20,167 bases of DNA from the NCBI GenBank assembly GCA_023422485.1, contig JAGTAM010000178.1, positions 1 to 20,167 on the forward strand, given 5' to 3'. Both the position numbers and the translations under genes were made by a program. Source of the DNA: Pseudomonadota bacterium. GTDB taxonomy: Bacteria > Pseudomonadota > Alphaproteobacteria > Rhizobiales > Beijerinckiaceae. Under the pieces are notes generated by a model, which was given only the letters and a program-made list of their open reading frames with translations, made no database searches and was not told where the DNA came from. The stretch's first letter is position 1. Each line of letters starts with the position of its first letter. Below, piece by piece: positions 1-6,955 of the stretch.

Positions 1-1
1 C

Positions 2-847
2 CACAGTGCCGGCCACCGCTTGCTCGTCTTCGCGCGCAAGCCGGCGCCGGTGCAGGTCACGTGGATCGGCCATCAGGCCACGACGGGCCTGCGCGCCATG
101 GATTACCGCCTGACCGACCGTGGTCTCGATGTCCCCGGCCACTCGGAAAGCCTCTATACCGAGACGCTGTGGTGGCTGCCGTGCGCCTCGGCGACCTACG
201 AGCCGCCGGAGGGGGTTGCCCCCGTGCGTGAGCGCCCGCCTTTCGAGGATAACGGCTTCGTCACCTTCGGCGTGATGAACCGCTTCGAGAAGATCGGCGA
301 CGGCGCGCTGCAGGTCTGGGCCGAGATCCTGAGGCGGCTGCCGGACGCCTATCTGTTCATGGTCGTGGGCGATGTCGAGGTGCCGGAGGTTCGGGCGCAG
401 GTCGAGGACCGCCTCTCGACGGCCGGGCTGCCGATCGACCGGGTGCGCCTGCATCCGCGCACCACGACCGGCTACTTCCGACTCTATCACGAGTTCGACA
501 TCGCCCTCGATTCCTTCCCGTATAACGGCGGAACGACGAGTTGCGACACGCTCAGCATGGGCGTGCCCCTCATCGCGCTGCGCGGCGGCCATGCGGTGGC
601 CAGTGTCGGCGCATCGCTGCTGACGGCAGTCGGGCTCGAGGAATTGGTGACCGAGACGCCGGAGGATTACGTGGCCGGCGCGGTCGCACTGGCACGCGAC
701 GCAGACCGCCTGCGCGCGCTCCGCTCCGGGATGCGCGAGCGCGTCTACGCCAGCCCGCTGATGGATCATGCCCGCTTCGCACGGGAGATGGGCGAAGCCT
801 TCCGCGCCATGTGGAGGCGCTGGATCGAAGCGCATCCCTCCGCGTAG
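2..847 (+). CDS. GT41 (O-GlcNAc transferase/SPINDLY-like) glycosyltransferase, C-terminal part
   Basis: This is the catalytic C-terminal half of a protein O-glycosyltransferase of family GT41, which moves a sugar from a UDP-sugar to Ser/Thr of a protein in the cytoplasm. The frame is open from base 2, so the gene is cut by the window edge and the usual N-terminal TPR repeats would lie upstream. Family signatures are visible: PAPVQVTWIGHQATTG followed by DYRLTD, ESLYTETLWWLP, FGVMNRFEKI, and the nucleotide-sugar-binding segment LDSFPYNGGTTSCD followed by SMGVPL. The last alpha-helical stretch ends at a TAG stop. The first possible start (TTG at 20) is inside the conserved domain and is not the real start. 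Bacterial homologues are often found in flagellin or surface-protein glycosylation loci, which fits the sugar-modification genes downstream; the target protein cannot be told from this window. Family certain, substrate unknown. Confidence 0.9.
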   Translation, partial: HSAGHRLLVFARKPAPVQVTWIGHQATTGLRAMDYRLTDRGLDVPGHSESLYTETLWWLPCASATYEPPEGVAPVRERPPFEDNGFVTFGVMNRFEKIGDGALQVWAEILRRLPDAYLFMVVGDVEVPEVRAQVEDRLSTAGLPIDRVRLHPRTTTGYFRLYHEFDIALDSFPYNGGTTSCDTLSMGVPLIALRGGHAVASVGASLLTAVGLEELVTETPEDYVAGAVALARDADRLRALRSGMRERVYASPLMDHARFAREMGEAFRAMWRRWIEAHPSA

Positions 848-1213
848 AATTTTCGGACGGTTGCCGCCCGTCCGCGGCCGTCGTCAGGGGAAGGGATCTC
901 CGTCCGTCGGACGGGCGTATCGAAGCTCGGGGGACGATCGGCCCCCAATCGGCCCGGCATGCCATCGAAGATGATCGTCCCTGAACGCGAAAGAGAGCTG
1001 TGCTTCCATGCGATTTGTCATGCACGGCGCCGGCGTGATGAACCGCTCCGTGCGTCGGTGCCGGTCCTTCCCGTCAAGCATCTGCGCTGTCTGGCGCATG
1101 CCCGGCAAACGGGCGAGCGGCGGCCGCTCGCCGCCCGGCACTGAGCAGCGTCGGCGCAGGACGATCGTGGGCAGCGACCCGAATCTACCACCCATGTTTG
1201 CAAGAGGATGGAA
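848..1213. other. Intergenic region with GC-rich inverted repeat
   Basis: About 365 bases without a convincing gene between the GT41 gene and the ACP gene; the short frames here lack ribosome binding sites and family motifs. The one clear structure is a perfect 10-bp inverted repeat (GGCGAGCGGC / GCCGCTCGCC, one base between the arms) at 1112-1132. It has no T-run after it, so it is not a canonical rho-independent terminator. A promoter for the downstream operon should lie after this repeat, but no confident -35/-10 pair can be picked by eye. Confidence 0.5.
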
Positions 1214-1447
1214 ATGAACAAGTTCTATCAGGAATTGGCCGAGATCTTTGAAGTCGATCAAGACAAGGTCACGCCGGAGCTGCGCCTTGAGGACGTATCA
1301 TGGGACTCGCTCGCCGTTGTCTCCACGATCGCCTTGATCGATGACCATTACGATGAGACCGTCAGCGCCAGTGCCTTGACCGCATGCAAGACCGTCGGTG
1401 ATATCGAACGTCTGATCCCGCCGCCTAAGACCGAGAGCGAGGTCTGA
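1214..1447 (+). CDS. Acyl carrier protein
   Basis: Small acidic acyl carrier protein (77 residues) that holds an acyl intermediate as a thioester on a 4'-phosphopantetheine arm. The attachment serine lies in WDSLAVVS (Ser32 from this start), followed by the acidic helix expected to contact partner enzymes. An ATG also exists at 1208, but AAGAGG (1202-1207) touches it directly, while the same Shine-Dalgarno sits 6 bases before the ATG at 1214, so the second start is preferred. It begins a run with KAS III (3-base gap) and an SDR (4-base overlap), so it is probably a dedicated carrier rather than the housekeeping AcpP. It differs from AcpP by the VSWDSL context in place of the usual GADSLD, and it ends with a short Pro-rich tail. 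Family clear; pathway inferred. Confidence 0.9.
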   Translation: MNKFYQELAEIFEVDQDKVTPELRLEDVSWDSLAVVSTIALIDDHYDETVSASALTACKTVGDIERLIPPPKTESEV

Positions 1448-1450
1448 GCC

Positions 1451-2494
1451 TTGTCCAGTGGGCAGATCGCATCCACGTCCGGGGCCCGCATTGCCGGCGT
1501 GGTCTCCTGTTTGCCGTCCCGTCTGATCACGAATGATCATTTCCTCGACCGGTTCGGCGACAAGGTCCATGACGTGGTCAAGATGACCGGGGTCGAGGCT
1601 CGCCACTGGGTCGAGGACGGCATCACCACATCGGATCTGTGTGCGGCGGCAGCCGAACGGCTGCTCGATGGCCTGAATTGGGAGCGCGGCAGCATCGACG
1701 GCCTGCTGTTCGTTTCGCAGACGCCCGATTATCGACTGCCTGCGACAGCCTGCCTGCTGCAGGATCGGCTCGGCCTCCGCGCCGGTATTCTCGCGTTCGA
1801 CGTAGCGCTGGGCTGCTCGGGCTATCCATACGGGCTATGGCTGGCGATGATGATGCTCCAGACCGGCGCGGCGCGGCGGATTTTGCTGGCGGTGGGCGAT
1901 ACCAGCAGCATCATGAACGATCCCGACGATCGTGGCACCGCTCTCCTCTTCGGCGATGCCGGTACCGTGACCGCGATCGAGGCGACGACACCCTCCGCCG
2001 ATCCGGCCTTCTTCATCCTGGGCACCGACGGCCAAGGCGCCGACAACCTCATCGTCGCCGAGGGCGCTTTCCGCAAAAGGGAAGCCACCGGGAAGTGGGA
2101 GGGTCGCAGTCTCGACAAGCTGTTCATGGATGGCGGCGAAGTGTTCAATTTCACGCTTAAAGCCATTCCTTCGCTCGTGAAGGACACGATGGTCGCGGCG
2201 GGCACTCAAGTCGACGATTATGACATGTTCCTCTTCCATCAAGCGAATGCGTTCATCATCCGTCACCTGGCCAAGAAGGCCAAGCTCCCTCCCGAGAAAG
2301 TGCCGATCAACATCGATCGCTATGGCAATACCAGCAGCGCCACTCTGCCGCTGCTGATGACGACCGACCGTCGCGTAGAACTGGCCTCCGGTCAGCGCCA
2401 CGTCGCCCTGTTCGGATTTGGTGTCGGCTATTCCTGGGCGGCGGCTTCGATGAGGATCGGCCCGCTGCGCTGCTGTGAGACGATCACGCTGTGA
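1451..2494 (+). CDS. 3-oxoacyl-ACP synthase III (KAS III, FabH-like)
   Basis: Thiolase-fold condensing enzyme that joins an acyl-CoA starter to malonyl-ACP to give a beta-ketoacyl-ACP. All three KAS III catalytic residues are visible: Cys122 in ALGCSGYPYG, His263 in FHQAN and Asn293 in GNTSSATLPL; the loop GDTSS and the FGDAG segment are also typical. Length (347 aa) is close to FabH. The TTG start has GAGG 8 bases upstream and lies 3 bases after the ACP stop, indicating translational coupling. Its position between an ACP and an SDR suggests it makes acetoacetyl-ACP or a similar short ketoacyl-ACP for sugar modification rather than fatty-acid initiation. KAS III-like genes occur in some flagellin glycosylation islands. 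It could instead load a different acyl-CoA; the sequence does not settle the substrate. Confidence 0.92.
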   Translation: MSSGQIASTSGARIAGVVSCLPSRLITNDHFLDRFGDKVHDVVKMTGVEARHWVEDGITTSDLCAAAAERLLDGLNWERGSIDGLLFVSQTPDYRLPATACLLQDRLGLRAGILAFDVALGCSGYPYGLWLAMMMLQTGAARRILLAVGDTSSIMNDPDDRGTALLFGDAGTVTAIEATTPSADPAFFILGTDGQGADNLIVAEGAFRKREATGKWEGRSLDKLFMDGGEVFNFTLKAIPSLVKDTMVAAGTQVDDYDMFLFHQANAFIIRHLAKKAKLPPEKVPINIDRYGNTSSATLPLLMTTDRRVELASGQRHVALFGFGVGYSWAAASMRIGPLRCCETITL

Positions 2495-3252
2495 TCTTCT
2501 CTCGCGACACATTCGAGGGGTGTCATATCCTCGTCACCGGCGCGTCATCGGGGCTCGGACAGCATACGGCTCTGAGGCTGGCGGAGGCGGGGGCTCGGGT
2601 TGCCCTCGTCGGCCGCAATGTCGAACGGCTTGCCGCGACTGCCGCCGCACTCGCCGGCGAGGGGCACTCCAGCCATTCCGCCGACCTGAGCGATGCCGAG
2701 GCCACCGCCGATCTCGTGCAGGCCATCGCCGGGCAGCACGGCGCTTTCTCGGGCATCTACCATTCCGCAGGCACCGCGCTGATTCAGCCTGCGCGCGTCA
2801 CCAAAAACCGGCATCTCGACGACGTCTTCGCGGCCGGAGTCCGCGGTGCGTTCGGCATTGCGCGCGCGGCGGCCAAAAAGAACGTCGTGGTGGACGGCGG
2901 ATCGCTGGTCTTCATGTCGTCCGTATCGTCGATGCGCGGACGCCCCGGCATGAGTGCCTATTCGGCCGCCAAGGCTGCCGTGGACGGCATGGTCCGGGTG
3001 CTCGCCTCAGAAATGGCCGAACGCCGCATCCGCGTGAACTCGATCGTGGCCGGCGGCATCGAGACGGCCATGCATCGCAACTTCACGGAATCGGTCAGCG
3101 ACGAGCTGGTGCGGAACTACGAGGCCCTGCACATGCTCGGCTTCGGCCAGCCCGATGACATCGCCCATGCGGCGATGTTCCTGCTAAGCGATGCCTCGCG
3201 CTGGATCACGGGCAGCAACATGGTCGTCGACGGAGGCTATACGGCTAAATGA
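2491..3252 (+). CDS. Short-chain dehydrogenase/reductase (FabG-like 3-oxoacyl-ACP reductase)
   Basis: Classical SDR of 253 residues, expected to reduce a ketone with NAD(P)H, here most simply the ketoacyl-ACP made by the preceding KAS III. The Rossmann motif TGASSGLG is at residues 16-23, the catalytic Ser144 lies in FMSSVSS, and Tyr157/Lys161 form YSAAK. The C-terminus (DASRWITGSNMVVDGGY) is typical of FabG-like enzymes. GTG start overlaps the KAS III stop by 4 bases (GTGA), so the two are translationally coupled. Two oddities: the usual NNAG structural motif reads HSAG (91-94), and the tetrad Asn expected around residue 116 is Gly (FAAGVRGAF). Its 3' end overlaps the convergent Rieske gene by 69 bases. 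Fold certain; substrate inferred from the operon. Confidence 0.9.
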   Translation: MIFSRDTFEGCHILVTGASSGLGQHTALRLAEAGARVALVGRNVERLAATAAALAGEGHSSHSADLSDAEATADLVQAIAGQHGAFSGIYHSAGTALIQPARVTKNRHLDDVFAAGVRGAFGIARAAAKKNVVVDGGSLVFMSSVSSMRGRPGMSAYSAAKAAVDGMVRVLASEMAERRIRVNSIVAGGIETAMHRNFTESVSDELVRNYEALHMLGFGQPDDIAHAAMFLLSDASRWITGSNMVVDGGYTAK

Positions 3253-4371
3253 GCCGCCTCCCATGAGATGGGTGTAGGCTCTCATAAAGGCGGCGATCCG
3301 AACTTCGTCGCGACCGATGATACCGGGCTTCGCCGACAATTCGACCCCGCGCTGGACGTTTTCCAAGATCGCACGATCCTCGTCGAGCACTGCGCGCGCG
3401 AGGTCCGTGCCCGATTGGTTGATCATGTCCTGCGCCGCACGCTGCGCGCGGGTAAGCGTGAGCTTCGGCTCGTACAGCCGGATGCGCAACGCCGTCTCGG
3501 TCGCAGACAGCGGTCGCGCGTTGCCAATATAGAAGGAAAGCCCCAGCGTCGATGAGATGAAGAGGTTGGGAAAGACGTAGATGTGGAAGAAGGAATCGTG
3601 GGCGAACGCACGCGTTTCGAGATAGGCAAGGGCCTTTTGCCGCCTCTCCTCTCCGCCCGTCGCGGCGCGTGGAAAGTGGCTGCTGGAATGCGGGCCGACG
3701 AAGCGCTCCTGCTCGATGCTCGTCTTGCCGATGCCGAGCGTCTTCACGAAAGTGTCCTGATGCACGACCGAACAATGATAGCATTCGAGCACGTTCTCGA
3801 CGAGGAGCTTCCAATTCGCCTTGTGCTGTACGGTCTCGCTTTTTATCTCCGGACCGAAATGCGAGCCGATCTGCTCCAGCAAAGAATAGAATTCGCCCAA
3901 ATACTCGCGTAGTGTCGGTCCGTCGGCCTGCTTGCGAAAGAAAATGAAAATCCCGCATGTCTCGACCTCGTAGCGGGTCAGGCACAGCCGCTCGCGATCA
4001 TCGAGCGCGAATCCCTCTCGGCGCGGCATGCCACGCGGAAAACCGGTGCTGTCGAAGGTCCAGCCGTGATAGGCGCATGTGAGCTGCCGGTTGCCGCGCT
4101 CACCTGGCTGGATACGGTTGAACCGATGGCTGCAGATGTTGGCGAACGCGCGGATCTCGCCGTGGAAATTCTGAAGGACAGCGGACGTGCCTTTATAATC
4201 GACGCAAACGAAGTCACGATCCGAGGCGAGTTCAGTCGTCACGGCCCCAAACTGCCAGAACGGATCGAACAGAGCGTTCAACTCGGCGGCGAGAGTTTCT
4301 GGGCGGTGATAATTTGCGCATGGCAGCATCGGCGTTCTCGTCTCCAGACCGATCGTCACGGCTCCAGCCAT
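3184..4371 (-). CDS. Rieske non-heme iron oxygenase (ring-hydroxylating alpha subunit family)
   Basis: Terminal oxygenase with a [2Fe-2S] Rieske domain and a mononuclear Fe(II) catalytic domain; such enzymes hydroxylate, demethylate or desaturate a substrate with O2 and electrons from a reductase. The Rieske ligands are C80-S-H82 (CSHRFN) and C99-x2-H102 (CAYHGW). The catalytic domain shows NWKLLVENVLECYHC, giving iron ligands His199 and His204, with Asp332 (DEDRAILENVQRG) as the likely third. At 395 aa it is of normal length. It lies opposite the SDR and overlaps its 3' end, and is divergent from the acyltransferase gene. No ferredoxin or reductase gene is nearby, so electrons must come from elsewhere. 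AGAGG lies only 2 bases before the chosen ATG, so the in-frame ATG at 4329 is an alternative. Family sure; substrate unknown. Confidence 0.9.
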   Translation of the reverse strand: MAGAVTIGLETRTPMLPCANYHRPETLAAELNALFDPFWQFGAVTTELASDRDFVCVDYKGTSAVLQNFHGEIRAFANICSHRFNRIQPGERGNRQLTCAYHGWTFDSTGFPRGMPRREGFALDDRERLCLTRYEVETCGIFIFFRKQADGPTLREYLGEFYSLLEQIGSHFGPEIKSETVQHKANWKLLVENVLECYHCSVVHQDTFVKTLGIGKTSIEQERFVGPHSSSHFPRAATGGEERRQKALAYLETRAFAHDSFFHIYVFPNLFISSTLGLSFYIGNARPLSATETALRIRLYEPKLTLTRAQRAAQDMINQSGTDLARAVLDEDRAILENVQRGVELSAKPGIIGRDEVRIAAFMRAYTHLMGGGSFSRIASVDDHVAARDPARGIA

Positions 4372-4647
4372 ATCCTCTCGCTGTCACGCGGTCACATGGC
4401 ACCAATCACATGGCAACGGCGCCAAGCGGGTTTCCAGCCTCGCGCGCCCGCAGGCCAGCCGCGGGGGACAAGTCGCGGTGGGCCCGTCGCGATGCAAAGA
4501 CCCTGAGCGCCGCGCGGAAGCTCCTCATGTGCGAGGTCCGCTTCCTGCGCAGCGGCGCATCGGACGCTTCGCAAGAGATTGGGGCGGAAGGCGGAGCAAA
4601 AGAGCCGTAAGCCAGCCCAGTGCCCAAGGTCGACGGAGGACCGGACG
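4372..4647. promoter_or_regulatory. Divergent intergenic region with a repeated 10-mer
   Basis: This space separates the minus-strand Rieske gene from the plus-strand acyltransferase gene and should hold both promoters. The 10-mer TCACATGGCA occurs twice in direct orientation (4392-4401 and 4406-4415), 14 bases apart and about 20 bases upstream of the Rieske start, and could be a protein-binding site. No clear -10/-35 elements are seen. Confidence 0.3.
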
Positions 4648-5298
4648 ATGACAATGCGGGAACGCCTCATTCTGGTCGCCGCCGGCGGTTTCGGCCGCGA
4701 ACTCTCTTTCTGGGCGCAGGATTGCCAAGCAGCCGGCACGCTGCCGGCCCTGGCCGGGTACATCGACGACGTCGTCCAAGAACTGCCCGGCTACGACCTG
4801 CCGCGCCTTGCCGGCGTGCAGGATTATACGCCGAGGTCGGGCGACCTGTTCGTGGTCGCACTGGGCTGCCCGGCCAAGAAGCGCCGCGTCGTCGAGCTGC
4901 TACAAGCGCGTGGTGCCCGCTTCGCAACGCTCCGTCATCCGACCGCGACCGCGGTGCGCACGGCCTCGATCGGTGAGGGCGTCGTCATGTGTCCATATAC
5001 GATGGCGCTGGCCGATACCCGCATCGAGCGTTTCGCGACGCTGAACAACTATTCGGGCCTCGGCCACGATAGCGTGTGCGGCGAGTTCACGACGCTGAGC
5101 TCGCAGGTGGACGTCATGGGATATGCGCGGATCGGCAAGGACGTGCTGATCGGATCGGGCGCGCGAGTGTTGCCAAAGGTGACGGTCGGCGATGGCGCGA
5201 CGATTGGGGCAGGATCGATCGTGGTCCGCTCGGTCAAGCCGAACATGACGGTGTTCGCTCCACCTGCCAAGCTGCTCGCGATGGACGCGAAAGCATGA
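4648..5298 (+). CDS. Sugar acyltransferase, PglD/NeuD-type (Rossmann + left-handed beta-helix)
   Basis: A 216-residue trimeric acyltransferase that would transfer an acyl group to an amino or hydroxyl group of a nucleotide-activated sugar. The N-terminal Rossmann-like domain starts with LILVAAGGFGRE (7-18), where the UDP-sugar binds in PglD. The C-terminal left-handed beta-helix contains hexapeptide repeats (IGEGVV, IGKDVL, VGDGATIGAGSIV) and the expected catalytic His140 in NNYSGLGHDS. The frame is open further upstream, but GGAGGA (4635-4640) is 7 bases before the ATG at 4648, which also fits the family's N-terminus. Because an ACP, ketosynthase and reductase lie just upstream, the donor may be an acyl-ACP or CoA thioester made by them (inference) rather than acetyl-CoA. 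The C-terminal APPAKLL replaces the commoner GNPA/GVPA. Confidence 0.88.
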   Translation: MTMRERLILVAAGGFGRELSFWAQDCQAAGTLPALAGYIDDVVQELPGYDLPRLAGVQDYTPRSGDLFVVALGCPAKKRRVVELLQARGARFATLRHPTATAVRTASIGEGVVMCPYTMALADTRIERFATLNNYSGLGHDSVCGEFTTLSSQVDVMGYARIGKDVLIGSGARVLPKVTVGDGATIGAGSIVVRSVKPNMTVFAPPAKLLAMDAKA

Positions 5299-5435
5299 GC
5301 TCGACTCCTGTCGGCTGTCCCGAGGGCAATCCACTTTTGCCCGCAACGCCCACCAGGAATCACCTCACGCAACGCAGCGGCACCCAAGCGCGGAACGACT
5401 CAGTGCCATTGGGGCGGCGAACGAGGCGTGCCTGA
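5295..5435 (+). CDS. Possible truncated N-terminus of a lost gene
   Basis: An ATG overlaps the acyltransferase stop by four bases (ATGA) and opens a 46-codon frame. This is the same coupling style used earlier in the cluster, so it may be the beginning of the next gene of the operon, cut off when the integrase-bearing DNA arrived. The peptide has no recognisable domain. It may be meaningless. Confidence 0.2.
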   Translation: MSSTPVGCPEGNPLLPATPTRNHLTQRSGTQARNDSVPLGRRTRRA

Positions 5436-5691
5436 GAGGGTCACCTGTAGCACAGGTGCCTTCCAACCCTCTGAAAGTCAACGCTTCTCGCCGTATCAGG
5501 CAATTAGAAGCGGTCTGGCGGAAGGGGTGACCGCCGCGTTGAGATCCGGCAGCGTCCGCGTCAGTCCATTATGCAAGCCATAGCAGGGGTTTAGCGAACA
5601 CTCATCGTTCGACGCAATCCGGCTGGATCCGGCTACATCCGAGCCTATATGTGGTAAGGAATGTGGGGCAAGCGAGTTAGGCGGAGGATTT
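5299..5691. other. Gene-poor junction upstream of the integrase, with composite hairpin
   Basis: About 390 bases between the acyltransferase and the integrase. No tRNA could be folded even though P4-type integrases usually sit at a tRNA end. The notable structure is at 5435-5472: CACCTGT/ACAGGTG around an AGC loop, flanked by a second pair AGAGGGT/ACCCTCT with a 7-base bulge on the 3' side. The rest shows no supported feature. Confidence 0.5.
5435..5472. repeat. Two-part inverted repeat (14 paired bases with a bulge)
   Basis: Arms AGAGGGT (5435-5441) and ACCCTCT (5466-5472) enclose inner arms CACCTGT (5442-5448) and ACAGGTG (5452-5458), with loop AGC and bulge CCTTCCA. All 14 pairs are perfect. 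There is no T-run. It could be an integrase arm/core site, an RNA hairpin or an operator; the function is unknown. Confidence 0.6.
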
Positions 5692-6687
5692 GTGAAGGGT
5701 AGGGGTAAGCATCCCGAAAAAGCGCTCACCGCGGTGCAGGTGCGCCAGTTCAAACAGCCTGGACGCTATGCCGATGGAAACGGTCTCTACCTCGTCGTCG
5801 ACCCTTCCGGCGCCAAACGCTGGCTCCTGCGCCTCGTCGTGCAAGGTCGCCGCCGCGATATCGGCTTGGGCGGAGCTGGCCTCGTGACGCTGGCCGAAGC
5901 GCGCGAACGGGCACTGGCCTATCGCAAGACCGCACGAGAGGGCGGCGACCCGTTGGCTGAGCGCCGCAAAGCGCAGGAAGTTGTCCCGACCTTCGCCGAG
6001 GCCGTCGAGCGCGTCCAAGGCGAGCACAGGGCCTCGTGGGCCAACGCCAAACACGCCCAGCAGTGGCGCAACACCCTTCAACAGTATGCCTGCCCGCAAC
6101 TCGGCACGCGCCGCGTCGATCAGATCGGTACCCCCGACGTGTTGCGCGTGCTCGCGCCGATCTGGCTCACCAAGCCCGAGACGGCTCGACGTGTCCGCCA
6201 GCGCATCGGCACGGTGCTCGATTGGGCGAAGGTCGCCGGCTACCGCAGCGGCGAGAACCCGATTGAAGGAGTTGCCAAGGGTCTGCCGAAGCAAAGCGAT
6301 CGCGATGAGCACCATGCGGCACTGCCCTACGCGCGGGTGCCAAGTTTCATCGCGCAACTGCGAGCAGCCGAGGCAAGCGAAGGCAGCCGGCTGGCCTTCG
6401 AGTTTTTGATCCTGACGGCGGCGCGCACCGGCGAAGTGCTTGGCGCGCGCTGGGACGAAATCAGCCTTTCCGACCGGCTGTGGACGGTGCCGGCCACACG
6501 GATTGCGATTGCACGCAGCTCAGCGGAGTTCGGGCACGACAACGATGGGGACGGAGTGGAAGGTCTCGCGGACTCCCCTTGCGGCGAGGGAAGCGGAGCG
6601 GACGGAGCGCAGGCGAGAGGCTTCGAGGTCTTGGAGGGACGCTTGGTGAGGACGTGGCGGGTCATTGAGGATCTCCAGAAACGATGA
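5692..6687 (+). pseudogene. P4-type tyrosine integrase, truncated and fused to unrelated sequence
   Basis: Integrase with the arm-DNA-binding domain (DUF4102 type: YADGNGLYLVVDPSGAKRW, about residues 26-44), a core-binding domain (about 100-195) and the beginning of the catalytic domain, where the first catalytic Arg245 is seen in AARTGEVLGARW. Homology stops after WTVPATRI at about base 6504. The later catalytic His/Arg and the nucleophilic Tyr are absent, and the remaining roughly 60 codons are unrelated, low-complexity Arg/Gly/Glu-rich sequence up to the stop just before a terminator. A normal member has about 400 residues, so this protein cannot recombine DNA. GTG start with GGAGG 4 bases upstream. 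It marks the border of a former integrated island. Confidence 0.85.
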
Positions 6688-6711
6688 AGGCCCCCGGAGT
6701 GGGGGCCTTTT
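6687..6711 (+). terminator. Rho-independent terminator
   Basis: Nine-base-pair stem AAGGCCCCC/GGGGGCCTT with a GGAGT loop, followed by TTTT. It starts at the stop codon of the frame that continues the broken integrase, so it probably belonged to the gene whose tail was joined there. Confidence 0.85.
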
Positions 6712-6955
6712 CGCAGGTGCGGCAGTGAGGGAGGAACGTCCGGTCATGGCGATCCCGGCGCGTGGGTGGCCGGGGGCGTTGTGATCGCCGGGGCATGGGA
6801 CATCTCCTCGTGCTCATTGACCGGGGCAACGGCCGCGAGCGTGACAACCGACCAATACCGACAGTTTGATCGAAACTGTCGCAAAATCAAGATTATAATC
6901 CTATAATCCGTCACGAAAACTATGCTGCGACCACTCCTGTCCGATCGGTCGCGCT
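6712..6955. other. Non-coding stretch with palindromes and AT-rich -10-like repeats
   Basis: No supported gene. A minus-strand frame ending at 6744 (MSHAPAITTPPATHAPGSP after an AGGAG) is short and unrecognised. At 6859-6881 lies a perfect 9-bp inverted repeat CGACAGTTT-GATCG-AAACTGTCG, followed by a perfect 10-base palindrome GATTATAATC (6891-6900) and a second TATAATC (6902-6908). This looks like an operator/promoter from a lost mobile-element gene. Confidence 0.4.
6859..6881. promoter_or_regulatory. Operator-like inverted repeat
   Basis: Perfect 9-bp arms CGACAGTTT and AAACTGTCG separated by GATCG, 9 bases before an AT-rich region with two TATAAT-like boxes. The symmetry and spacing fit a dimeric repressor site. 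The regulator and the regulated gene are not identifiable here. Confidence 0.45.

Noticed and set aside
570..1025. Long minus-strand frame opposite the GT41 gene
   Set aside because: Arg/Ser/Pro-rich translation without family motifs, typical of the antisense shadow of a GC-rich gene.
5440..5475. tRNA-like anticodon arm (CACCT-GTAGCAC-AGGTG) upstream of the integrase, which could have been the attachment tRNA
   Set aside because: No T-arm with GTTCRA, no D-arm and no acceptor pairing could be found on either strand; the inverted repeats explain the resemblance.
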